From: Zeus faber
Lineage: Eukaryota; Chordata; Actinopteri; Zeiformes; Zeidae
Direction: 5' to 3'
Assembly (NCBI GenBank): GCA_960531495.1
Contig: OY482855.1
Location: forward strand, 1,488,001 to 1,552,000
DNA length: 64,000 nucleotides
Shown piece after piece: positions 8,858-21,299 of this stretch. The translations under genes and the position numbers were made by a program. The notes beneath the pieces were generated by a model. It did not search any database. It saw only the letters and a program-made list of their open reading frames with translations, and was not told where the DNA came from. The stretch's first letter is position 1, and the number at the start of each line of letters is the position of its first letter.

Positions 8858-11800
8858 TCGAAAAACTTCAAAATATACAACGCCGAAAAATATCACAAAT
8901 ACTTCAAAATTTACAACCCAGATAAATATCCCAAAAACGACTTACGGAAAATGTCGAAAAACGTCAAAATACACAACGCCAAAAAATGTCCCAAAAACGT
9001 CAAAATATACAACCCAGGTAATATCCCAAAAACGATATAAAACTATGTCGAAAAACGTCAAAATATACAACGCCAAAAAATATCCCAAAAACTACATAAT
9101 ACTATGTCGAAAAACATCAAAATATACCACGTCGAAAAATATCACAATAACGTAAAAATATACAACCCAGATAAATATCCCAAAAAACGACATAATATAC
9201 GATGTCGAAAAAAGTCAACATATACAACACCAAAAAATGTCCCAAAAACGTCAAAATATACAACCCAGAAAAAAATCCCAAAAACGATATATTACTATGT
9301 CGAAAAACGTCAAAATATACAACGCCAAAAAATATCCCAGATAATACATTATACTATGTCGAAAAAAGTCAAAATATACAACGCCAAATATGTCCCAAAA
9401 ACGTCAAAATATACAACCCAGAGAAATATCCCAAAAACGACATAATACTATGTCAAAAAACGTCCAAATATACAACACGAAAAAATTTCCCAAAAACGAC
9501 ATAATACTATGTTGAAAAACGTCAAAATATACCACGTCGAAAAATATCACAATAACGTAAAAATATACAACCCAGATAAATATTCCAAAAACGACATACT
9601 TGTTACGTCGAAAAAAGTCAAAATATACAATGCCAAAATATGTCCAAAGACGTCAAAATATACAACCCAGATAAATATCCCAAGAACGACATACTTGTTA
9701 CGTCGAAAAAAGGCAAAATATACAACACCAAAAAATATCCCAAAAACTACATAATACTATGTCGAAAAACGTCAAAATATACAACGCCAAAATATGTCCC
9801 AAAAACGTCAAAATATACAACCCAGATAAATATCCCAAAAACAATATATTACTATGTCGAAAAACGTCAAAAAATACAACGCCAAAAAATATCCCAAAAA
9901 CTACATAATACTATGTCGAAGAACGTCAAAATATACAACACCAAAAAAATATCCCAAAAACTACATAATACTCTGTCGAAAAACGTCAAAATATACAACG
10001 CCGAAAAATATCACAAATACTTCAAAATTTACAACCCAGATAAATATTCCAAAAATGACATGATACTATGCCGAAAAACGTCAAAATATACAACGCCGAA
10101 AAATATCCCAAAAACGACATACTATACTATGTCAAAAAAAGTCAAAATATACAACACCCAAAAATATCCCAAAAACTACATAATACTATGTCGAAAAACA
10201 TCAAAATATACCACGTCGAAAAATATCACAATAACGTAAAAATATACAACCCAGATAAATATCCCAAAAAACGACATAATATACTATGTCGAAAAAAGTC
10301 AAAATATACAGCGCCAAAAAATGTCCCAAAAACGTCAAAATATACAACCCAGATAAAAATCCCAAAAACGATATATTACTATGTCGAAAAACGTCAAAAT
10401 ATACAACGCCAAAAATTATCCCAAAAACTACATAATACTATGTCGAAAAAAGTCAAAATATACAACGCCAAATATGTCCCAAAAACGTCAAAATATACAA
10501 CCCAGAGAAATATCCCAAAAACGACATAATACTATGTCAAAAAACGTCCAAATATACAACACGAAAAAATTTCCCAAAAACGACATAATACTATGTTGAA
10601 AAACGTCAAAATATACCACGTCGAAAAATATCACAATAACGTAAAAATATACAACCCAGATAAATATTCCAAAAACGACATACTTGTTACGTCGAAAAAA
10701 GTCAAAATATACAATGCCAAAATATGTCCAAAGACGTCAAAATATACAACCCAGATAAATATCCCAAGAACGACATACTTGTTACGTCGAAAAAAGGCAA
10801 AATATACAACACCAAAAAATATCCCAAAAACTACATAATACTATGTCGAAAAACGTCAAAATATACAACGCCAAAATATGTCCCAAAAACGTCAAAATAT
10901 ACAACCCAGATAAATATCCCAAAAACAATATATTACTATGTTGAAAAACGTCAAAAAATACAACGCCAAAAAATATCCCAAAAACTACATAATACTATGT
11001 CGAAGAACGTCAAAATATACAACACCAAAAAATATCCCAAAAACTACATAATACTCTGTCGAAAAACGTCAAAATATACAACGCCGAAAAATATCACAAA
11101 TACTTCAAAATTTACAACCCAGATAAATATTCCAAAAATGACATGATACTATCCCGAAAAACGTCAAAATATACAACGCCGAAAAATATCCCAAAAACGA
11201 CATAATACTATGTCGAAAAACATCAAAATATACAACACCAAAAAATATCCCAAAAACTACATAATACTATGTCGAAAAACATCAAAATATACCACGTCGA
11301 AAAATATCACAATAACGTAAAAATATACAACCCAGATAAATATCCCAAAAAACGACATAATATACTATGTCGAAAAAAGTCAAAATATACAGCGCCAAAA
11401 AATGTCCCAAAAACGTCAAAATATACAACCCAGATAAAAATCCCAAAAACGATATATTACTATGTCGAAAAACGTCAAAATATACAACGCCAAAAATTAT
11501 CCCAAAAACTACATAATACTATGTCGAAAAACGTCAAAATATACCACGTCGAAAAATATCACAAAAACTTCAAAATATACAACCCAGATAAATATTCCAA
11601 AAATGACTTACTAAACTATGTCGAAAAAAGCCAAAATATACAACGCCAAAATATGTCCCAAAAACGTCAAACTTTACAACCCAGATAAATATCCCAAAAA
11701 TGACATAATACTATGCCGAAAAACGTCAAAATATACAACGCCAAAAAATATCCCAAAAACGACATAATACTATATCGAAAAACGTCAAAATATACAACGC

Positions 11801-13076
11801 CAAAATATGTCCCAAAAACGTCAAACTTTACAACCCAGATAAATATCCCAAAAATGACATAATACTATGCCGAAAAACGTCAAAATATACAACGCCGAAA
11901 AATATCCCAAAAACGACATACTATATTTGTCAAAAAAAGTCAAAATATACAGCGCCAAAAAATGTCCCAAAAACGTCAAAATATACAACCCAGATAAAAA
12001 TCCCAAAAACGATTTATTACCATGTCGAAAAACGTCAAAATATACAACGCCAAAAAATATCCCAAAAACTGCATAATACTATGTCGAAAAACGTCAAAAT
12101 ATACCACGTCGAAAAATATCACAATAACGTAAAAATATACAACCCAGATAAATATTCCAAAAATGACATACTAAACTATGTCGAAAAAAGCCAAAATATA
12201 CAGCGCCAAAATATGTCCAAAAACGTCAAAATATACAACCCAGATAAATATCCCAAAAAAGGACATAATATACTATGTCGAAAAAAGTCAACATACACAA
12301 CACCAAAAAATATCCCAAAAACTACATAATACTATGTCAAAAAACGTAAAAAAATATACCATGCCGAAAAATATCACAAATACTTCAAAATATACAACTC
12401 AGATAAATAAGCCAAAAACGACATCCAAAAAAAGTCGAAAAACGTCTATATATACAACGCCAAAAAATATCCCAAAAATGACATAATACCATGTCGAAAA
12501 ACGTCAAAATATAAAACGCCGAAAAATATCCCAAAAACTACATATTATACTATGTCGAAAAAAGTCAAAATATACAACTCCAAAAAATATCCCAAAAACT
12601 AGAGAATACTATGTCGAAAAATGTCAAAATATACAACGCCGAAAAATGTCACAAATACTTCAAAGTATACAACCCAGATAAATATTCCAAAAACGACATA
12701 CTTGTTACGTCGAAAAAAGTCAAAATATACAACGCCAAAATATGTCCAAAGACGTCAAAATATACAACCCAGATAAAAATCCCAAGAACGACATACTTGT
12801 TACGTCGAAAAAAGTCAAAATATACAACACCAAAAAATATCCCAAAAACTACATAATACTATGTCGAAAAACGTCAAAATATACAACGCCAAAATATGTC
12901 CCTAAAACGTCAAAATATACAACCCTGAGAAATATCCCAAAAACAATTTATTACTATGTCGAAAAACGTCAAAAAATACAACGCCAAAAAATATCCCAAA
13001 AACTACATAATAATAGGTCGAAGAACGTCAAAATATACAACACCAAAAAACATCCCAAAAACTACATAATTCCTAT
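8858..13076 (+). repeat. A-rich minisatellite (36/59-bp modules)
   Basis: About 4.2 kb is built from two related modules that both begin CGTCAAAATATACAAC. A short module of about 36 bp continues GCCAAAAAATGTCCCAAAAA. A long one of about 59 bp continues CCAGATAAATATCCCAAAAA, then ACGACATAATACTATGTCGA. Variants alternate CATACTTGTTACGTCG or GATATATTACTATGTCG linkers. The + strand is A-rich with C more frequent than G. The left junction overlaps the satellite by GT at 8857-8858. The right junction lies near 13070-13076. Open frames of up to 199 codons rich in Lys, Tyr, Asn and Pro run through it on the + strand; they mirror the repeat and have no recognisable domain. No gene is visible. Confidence 0.92.
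9104..11531 (+). repeat. 1.08-kb higher-order repeat inside the minisatellite
   Basis: The minisatellite is organised into higher-order copies at 9104-10187 (1,084 bp), 10188-11268 (1,081 bp) and a partial third copy at 11269 to about 11531. The same rare variants recur in order: the CATACTTGTTACGTCG linkers, the AACACGAAAAAATTTCCC module, and ATGTTGAAAAACG. Copies 1 and 2 are near identical. A further piece of the same order appears at about 12664-13060, matching about 9564-9960. Confidence 0.85.
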
Positions 13077-15409
13077 CTGTCACTGTCACACAGAGTAATG
13101 ACTGTAGCTTTTAACCAATTCGCCTTTTTTCGACGTTTAAATCGGCTGAAAATGCATTTTTTCCCACATGTGCACACTATGATGAAAATGATCATAACTC
13201 CACAAATACATGTTAGATGGGCATAGAAATCTGTGAGAAACATTTAAGAAGCACATAATAGTTCATCATATTAATTTAATTTCTATGCTGTACTGCAGCA
13301 TTCTGAATCATTCACCTCTGAAGAGACAATGGTTCAGTGTTTCTCTAATTCAGCTAGACAGCAAACCGTCCAAAGTTCTGAAAATTATCATAACTCGAAA
13401 AATTCATGTTAGATGGGCTTAAAACTCTGTGAGAAACACTTATGGACCACATAATAGTTCATCATATTAATCAAATTTCTATGCTGTACTGCAGCATTCT
13501 GAACCATTCACCTTTGATGAGACAATGGTTCAGTGTTTCAGATTCAGCTAGACAGCAAACCGTCCAAAGTTCTGACGTGATCAAAACTCCACAAATACAT
13601 GTTAGATGGGCCTAGAGGTCTGTGAGAAACACTTAAGAAGCACATAATAGTTCCTCATATTAGATTTCAATGGTGTACGGCAGCATTCTGAATCATTCAC
13701 CTATAAAGAGACAAAGGTTCGGTGTTTCTCTAATTCAGCTAGACCGCAAATCGTCCAAAGTTCTGAAAATGATCATAACTCGAAAAATACATTTTATATG
13801 GGCCTAAAACTGTTTGACCAACAACACTTTAGCAGCATATACTAGTTCATCATTGTATTTAAACTGTCTGTCACTGTCACACAGAGTAATGACTGTAGCT
13901 TATAACCAATTCGCCTTTTCGACGTTTAAATCGGCTGAAAATGTGTTTTTTCCCACATGTGCACACTATGATGAAAATGATCATAACTCGACAAATACAT
14001 TTTATTTGGGCCTAAAACTGTTTGACAAACAACACTTTAGCAGCATATACTAGTTCACTATTGTATTTAAACTGTCTGGCACTGTCACACAGAGTAATGA
14101 CTGAAGTGTTTAACCAATTCGCCTTTTCGACGTTTAAATCGGCTGAAAATGCGTATTTTCCCACATGTGCACACTATGATCAAAATGATCAAACCCTGAC
14201 AAATACATTTTAAATGGGCCTAAAACTGGTTGACATACAACACTTTAGCAGCACATACTAGTTATTCATTGTATTTAAACTGTCTGACACTGTCACACAG
14301 AGTAATGACTGAAGCTTTAAACCAAATCGCCTTTTCGACGTTTAAATCGGCTGAAAACGCATTTTTTCCCACATGTGCACACTATGATGAAAATGATCAT
14401 AACTCAACAAATACATATTAGATGGGCCTAGAACTCTGTGAGAAACACTTAAGAAGGACATAATAGTTCATCATATTAATTACATTTCTATGCTGTACTG
14501 CAGCATTCTGAATCATTCACCGCTGAAGAGACAATGGTTCGGTGTTTCTCTAATTCAGCTAGACAGCAAACCGTTCAAAGTTCTTAAAATGCTCATAACT
14601 CAACAAATACATGTTGTATGGGACTAAAACTGTTTGACAAACAACACTTTAGCAGCACATACTAGTTCATCATAGTATTTAAACTGAAGTATTTTAATGA
14701 CTGAAGCATTTAACCAATTCGCCTTTTCGATGTTTCAATCGGCTGAAAATGCGTTTTTTCCCAAATGTGCACACTATGATGAAAATGATCATAACTCGAC
14801 AAATACATTTTAAATGGGCCTAAAACTGTTTGACAAACAACACTTTAGCAGCACATACTAGTTCATCATTGCATTTAAACTGTCTGACACTGTCACACAG
14901 AGTAATGACTGAAGCTTTTAACCAATTCGCCATTTCGACGTTTAAATATGCTGAAAATGCGGTTTTTCCCACATGTGCACACTATGATGAAAATGATCAG
15001 AACTCCAGAAATACATGTTAGATGGGCCTAAAACTCTGTGAGAAACACTTAAGAAGCACAAAATAGTTCATCATATAAATTACATTTCTATGCTGTACTG
15101 CAGCATTCTGAATCATTCACCGCTGAAGAGACAATGGTTCGGTGTTTCTCTAATTCAGCTAGACAGCAAACCGTCAAAAGTTCTGAAAATGATCATAACT
15201 CCACAAATACATGTTAGATGGGCATAGTAATCCGTGAGAAACACTTAAGAAGCACATAATAGTTCATCATTTTAATTAAATTTCTATGCTGTACTGCAGC
15301 ATTCTGAATCATTCACTTATGAAGAGACAATGGTTCGGTGTTTCTCTAACACAGCTAGACAGCAAACCGTTCAAAGTTCTGAAAATGCTCATAACTCGAC
15401 AAATACATG

Positions 15410-15807
15410 TTGTATGGGACTAAAACTGTTTGACAAGCAACACTTTAGCAGCACAGACTAGTTCATCATATTAATTAAATTTCTATGCTGTACTGCAGCA
15501 TTCTGAATCATTCACCTCTGAAGAGACAATGGTTCGGTGTTTCTCTAATTCAGCTAGATACCAAACCGTCCAAAGTTCTGAAAATGATCATAACTCGAAA
15601 AATACATGTTGTATGGGACTAAAACTGTTTGACAAGCAACACTTTAGCAGCACAGACTAGTTCATCATATTAATTAAATTTCTATGCTGTACTGCAGCAT
15701 TCTGAATCATTCACCTCTGAAGAGACAATGGTTCGGTGTTTCTCTAATTCAGCTAGATACCAAACCGTCCAAAGTTCTGAAAATGATCATAACTCGAAAA
15801 ATACATG
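15410..15807 (-). repeat. Two tandem chimeric A/B monomers
   Basis: Two adjacent units of about 199 bp begin (in + orientation) with the A-type end (ACTAAAACTGTTTGACAAGC) and switch to B sequence (ATTAATTAAATTTCTATGCT) at the shared stretch AGTTCATCAT. Both share the private variant CTAGATACCAAACCG, so one is a copy of the other. Confidence 0.85.
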
Positions 15808-17212
15808 TTAGATGGGCCTAAAACTCTGTGAGAAACACTTATGGGGCTCATAATAGTTCATCATATTAATCAAATTTCTATGCTGTACTGTAGCATTGTG
15901 AATCATTCACTTATGAAGAGACAATGGTTCGGTGTTTCTCTAATTCAGCTAGACAGCAAACCGTCCAAAGTTCTGAAAATGATCATAACTCCACAAATAC
16001 ATGTTAGATGGGTCTAGAACTCTGTGAGAAAAACTGAAGAAGCACATAAAAGTTCATCAAATTAATTAAATTCATATGCTGTACTGCAGCATTCTGAATC
16101 ATTCACCTCTGAAGAGACAATGGTTCGGTGTTTCTCTAATTCAGCTAGACAGCAAACCGTCCCAAGTTCTGAAAATGCTCATAGCTCGACAAATACATGT
16201 TAGATGGGCCTAAAACTCTGTGAGAAACACTTATGGAGCACATAATAGTTCATCATATTGATCAAATTGATCAAATTTTAATGCTGTACTGCACCATTCT
16301 GAACCATTCACCTCTGAAGAGACAATGGTTCGGTGTTTCTCTAATTCAGCTAGACAGCAAACCGTCCAAAGTTCTGAAAATGCTCATAACTCTACAAATA
16401 CATGTTGTATGGGACTAAAACTGTTTGACAAACAACACTTTAGCAGCACATACTTGTTCATCATAGTATTTAAACTGTCTGACACTGTCACACAGAGTAA
16501 TGACTGAAGCGTTTAACCAATTCGCCTTTTCGACGTTTAAATCGGCTGAAAATGCGTTTTTTCCCACATGTGCACACTATGATGAAAATTATCATAACTC
16601 GACAAATACATTTTATATGGGCCTAAAACTGTTTGACATACAACACTTTAGCAGCTTATACTAGTTCATCATTGTATTTAAACTGTCTGACACTGTCACC
16701 GAGAGTAATGACTGAAGCTTTTAACCAATTCGCCTTTTCGACGTTTAAATCGGCTGAAAATGCATTTTTCCCCACATGTGCACACTATGATGAAAATTAT
16801 CATAACTCCACAAAAACATGTTAGATGGGTCTAGAAGTCTGTGAGAAACACTTAAGAAGCACATAATAGTTCATCATATTAATTAAATTTCTATGCTGTA
16901 CTGCAGCATTCTGAATCATTCACCTCTGAAGAGACAATGGGTCGGTGTTTCTCTAATTCAGTTAGACAGCAAACCGTCCAAAGTTCTGAAAATTATCATA
17001 ACTCGAAAAATTCATGTTAGATGGGCTTAAAACTCTGTGAGAAACACTTATGGACCACATAATAGTTCATCATATTAATCAAATTTCTATGCTGTACTGC
17101 AGCATTCTGAACCATTCACCTTTGATGAGACAATGGTTCAGTGTTTCTCTAATTCAGCTAGAAAGCAAACCGTTCAAAGTTCTGAAACTGCTCATAACTC
17201 GACAAATAGATG

Positions 17213-17411
17213 TTGTATGGGACTAAAACTGTTTGACAAACAACACTTTAGCAGCACAGACTAGTTCATCATATTAATTACATTTCTATGCTGTACTGCA
17301 GCATTCTGAATCATTCACCGCTGAAGAGACAATGGTTCGGTGTTTCTCTAATTCAGCTAGACAGCAAACCGTCCACAGTTCTGAAAATGATCATAACTCC
17401 ACAGATACATG
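17213..17411 (-). repeat. Third chimeric A/B monomer
   Basis: This unit has the same A-to-B switch at AGTTCATCAT as the pair at 15410-15807. It lacks the CTAGATACC variant and has ATTACATTTC rather than ATTAAATTTC. It is therefore either an independent event or an older relative. Confidence 0.75.
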
Positions 17412-20400
17412 TTAGATGGTTCTAGAACTCTGTGAGAAAAAACTTAAGAAGCACATAATAGTTCATCAAATTAATCAAATTTCTATGCTGTACTGCACCA
17501 TTCTGAATCATTCACCGCTGAAGAGACAATGGTTCGGTGTTTCTCTAATTCAGCTAGACAGCAAACCATCAAAAGTTCTGAAAATGATCGTAACTCCACA
17601 AATACATGTTATATGGGACTAAAACTGTTTGACAAACAACACTTTAGCAGCACAGACTAGTTAGTCATAGTATTCAAACTGTCTGACACTGTCACACAGA
17701 GTAATGACTGAAGCGTTTAACCTATTCGCCTTTTCGACGTTTAAATCGTTTGAAAATTTGTTTTTTCCCACATGTGCACACTATGATGAAGATGATCATA
17801 ACTCGACAAATACATGTTGTATGGGACTAAAACTGTTTGACAAGCAACACTTTAGCAGCACATACTTGTTCCTCATAGTATTTAAACTGTCTGACACTGT
17901 CACACAGAGTAATGACTGTCTGAAAATGATCATAACTCGAAAAATACATGTTAGATGGGCCTAAAACTGTGAGAAACACTTATGGAGCACATAATAGTTC
18001 ATCATATTAATCATCATGTTATGTACTGCAGCATTCTGAACCATTCACCTTTGATGAGACAATGGTTCGGTATTGAAAGAAAGATTGAATGATTGAAAGA
18101 AATGTAGATTGAAATAAAGAATGAAAGAAAGATTTGAAGTAAGAATGAAATATTGAAAGAAAGATTTTAGGAAAGGTTGAAAGACTGAAAGAAAGAATGA
18201 AAGATTGAAAGAAAGATTGAAAGATTGAAAGAAATATTGAAAGAAAGAGACTTTGAAAGTAAGAAAGATTGAAAGAAAGATTGAAAGTAATAAAGATTGA
18301 AAGAAAGAATAAAAGAAAAATTGAAAGATTGAAAGATTGAAAGATTGAAAGAAAGATTGAAAGAAAGATTTAACGAAAATTGAAAGACTGAAAGTAAGAA
18401 TGAAAGAAAGATTGAAAGTTTGAAAGAAAGAATGAAAGAATAAAAGAAAGATTGAAAGAAATATTGAAAGAAAGAATGAAAGATTGAAAGAAAGAATGAA
18501 AGAATGAAAGAAATACTGAAAGAAAGAAAGATTGAAAGTAAGAACGATTGAAAGAAAGATTTATAGAAAGATTGAAAGACTGAAAGAAAGAATGAAAGAT
18601 TGAAAGAAATATTGAAAGAAAGAGATATTGAAAGATTAAAAGATTGAAAGAAAGATTGAAAGTAATAAAGATTGAAAGAAAGAATGGAGGAATAATTGAA
18701 AGATTGAAAGAAAAAATGAAAGAATTAAAGAAAGATTGTAAGAAATATTGAAAGAAAGATTGAAAGAAAGAATGAAAGAAAGATTGTAAGAAAGAATGAA
18801 AGTAAGAAAGAAATATTGAAAGATTGAAAGAAATATTGAAAGAAAGAAAGATTGAAAGTAAGAACGATTGAAAGAAAGATTGAAAGAAAGACTGAAAGCT
18901 TGAAAGAAAGAATGAAAGAAAGATTTTAAGAAAGGTTGAAAGACTGAAAGAAAGAATGAAAGATTGAAAGAAAGAATGAAAGAACGATTGAAAGAAAAAA
19001 TGAAAGAATGATAGAAAGATTGAAAGATTGAAAGAAAGATTGAATGTTTGAAAGAAAGATTGAAAGTATTAAAGATCGAAAGAAATATTTAAAGAAAGAT
19101 TGAAAGATTGAAAGAAAGAATGAAATAACGATTGAAAGAAAGAATGAAAGAATGAAGGAAAAACTGAAAGATTGAAATACTGAAAGAATGAATGAAAGAT
19201 TGATTGAAAGATTGAATGAAAAAATGAAAAACTTAAAGAAAGATTGAAAGAAATATTGAAAGATAGATTGAAAGATTGAAAGAAAGAAAGATTGAAAGAA
19301 AGAATGAAAGAAAGATTGTAAGAAAGAATGAAAGTAAGAAAGAAAGATTGAAATATTGAAAGAAATATTGAAAGAAAGAAAGATTGAAACTAAGAACGAT
19401 TGAAAGAAAGATTGAAAGAAAGATTGAAAGCTTGAAAGAAAGATTGAAAGAAAGATTTTAAGAAAGGTTGAAAGACTGAAAAAAAGAATGAAAGATTGAA
19501 AGAAAGAATGAAAGAATGAAAGAAAGATTGAAAGATTGAAAGAAATATTGAAAGAAAGAGAGAATGAAAATAAGAAAGATTGAAAGAAAGATTGAAAGTA
19601 ATAAAGATTGAAAGAAATAACAAAAGAAAGATTGAAAGAAAGAATGAAAGAAAGATTGAACGATTGGAAGAAATTTTGAAAGATAGAAAAATTTAAAGTA
19701 AGAAAGATTGAAAGAAAGAATGAAAGAAAGATTGAAAGATTGAAAGATTGAAAGAAAGATTGAATGTTTGAAAGAAAGATTGAAAGTATTAAAAATCGAA
19801 AGAAATATTTAAAGAAAGATTGAAAGATTGAAAGAAAAAATGAAAAACTTAAAGAAAGATTGAAAGAAATATTGAAAGACAGATTGAAAGATTGAAAGAA
19901 AGAAAGATTGAAAGAAAGAATGAAAGAAAGATTGTAAGAAAGAATGAAATATTGAAAGAAAGAATGAAAGAAAGACTGAAAAAAACAAAGAAAGATTGAA
20001 AGAAATAAAGATTTAAAGAAAAAAAGATTTAAAGAAAGATTGAAAGACTAAAAGTAAGAATGAAAAAAAAGATTGAAAGAAAGATTGAAAAAAGAAAGAA
20101 AGATTGAAAGAAAGATTGAAAGAAAGATTGAAAGAAAGAATGAAAGTTTGAAAGAAAGATTGAAAGAAAGATTGAAAGAAAGATTGAAAGACTGAAAGAA
20201 AAAATGAAAGAAAGATTAAAAGAGAGATTGAAAGATTGAAAGATTGAAAGAAGGAATGAAAGAAAGATTGAATGATTGAAAGATTGAAATAAAGAATGAA
20301 AGATTGAAAGAAAGAATAAAAGAACGATTGAAAGAAAGAATGAAAGAATGAAAGAAAGATTGAAAGATTGAAAGAATATTGAAAGAAAGAGAGAATGAAA

Positions 20401-21299
20401 GTAAGAACAATTGAAAGAAAGATTGAAAGTAAAAAAGATTGAAAGAAAGAATGAAAGAAAAATTGAAAGATTGAAAGATTGAAAGAAAGATTTAAAGAAA
20501 GATTTAAAGAAAGATTGAAAGACTGGAAGAAAGAATGAATAAAATAATTAAAGAAAGATTGAAAGATTGAAAGATTGAAAGATTGAAAGAAAGATTGAAA
20601 AAAGAATGATTGAAAGAAAGAAAGATTTAAAGAATGAATGATTTAAAGAAAGATTGAAAGACTAAAAGTAAGAATGAAAAAAAAGAATGAAAGCAAGATT
20701 GAAAGATTGAAAGATTGAAGGAAAGAATGAAAGATTGAAAGAAAGAATGAAAGAATGAAAGATAGATTGAAAGACTGAAAGAAATATTGAAAGAAGGAGA
20801 GAATGAAAGTAAGAAAGATTGAATGAAAAATTGAAAGATTGAAAGATTGAAAGAAAGAATGAAAGAAAGATTGAAAGATTGAAAGAAATACTGAAAGAAA
20901 GAAAGAAAGATTGAAAGTAAGAACGATTGAAAGAAAGCTTGAAACGAAAGATTGAAAGAAAGAATGAAAGAAAGATTGAAAGATTGAACGATTGAAAGAA
21001 AGAATGAAAGATTGAAAGAAAGAATAAAAGAACGATTGAAAGAAAGAATGAAAGAATGAAAGAAAGATTGAAAGATTGAAAGAATATTGAAAGAAAGAGA
21101 GAATGAAAGTAAGAAAGATTGAAAGAAAGATTGAAAGTAAAAAAGATTGAAAGAAAGAATGAAAGAAAAATTGAAAGATTGAAAGATTGAAAGAAAGATT
21201 GAAAGAAAGATTTAAAGAAAGATTGAAAGACTGAAAGAAAGAATGAATAAAAGAATTAAAGAAAGATTGAAAGATCGAAAGATTGAAAGATTGAAAGAA

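Larger units (their letters stand above)
4779..18071. repeat. 13.3-kb inverted-repeat structure with satellite arms
   Basis: A direct A/B satellite arm of 4.08 kb and an inverted A/B arm of 5.0 kb flank a 4.2-kb unrelated minisatellite. The architecture resembles foldback transposons (Drosophila FB, Galileo), whose long terminal inverted repeats are made of tandem subrepeats. An inversion inside a satellite array would look the same. No transposase is visible and no target-site duplication can be defined, because the left side meets a retrotransposon and the right side a low-complexity array. Confidence 0.6.
13077..18071 (-). repeat. A/B satellite array, inverted orientation (right arm)
   Basis: The same A and B monomers as 4779-8857 are here as reverse complement, about 26 units including partial ones. 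In + coordinates, A-type units begin near 13077 (partial), 13796, 14003, 14211, 14614 (dyad deleted), 14810, 16405, 16613, 17609 and 17817 (deleted). B-type units begin near 13213, 13410, 13602, 14418, 15018, 15214, 15808, 16004, 16200, 16820, 17016, 17412 and 17950 (partial). Three A/B chimeras are annotated separately. Units are visibly more diverged from each other than in the left arm. The array stops inside a B unit at TTCGGT, where the 4-nt word array begins. No gene is visible. Confidence 0.93.

Noticed and set aside
9640..10239. 199-codon Lys/Tyr/Asn/Pro-rich frame in the minisatellite
   Set aside because: It is made of tandem modules and is duplicated with the 1.08-kb repeat; other frames are open too and no family is recognised.
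8858..13076. CRISPR-like array of short repeats and spacers
   Set aside because: The sequences between repeated heads are themselves repeated, module lengths are irregular, no cas gene is present and the context is eukaryotic.
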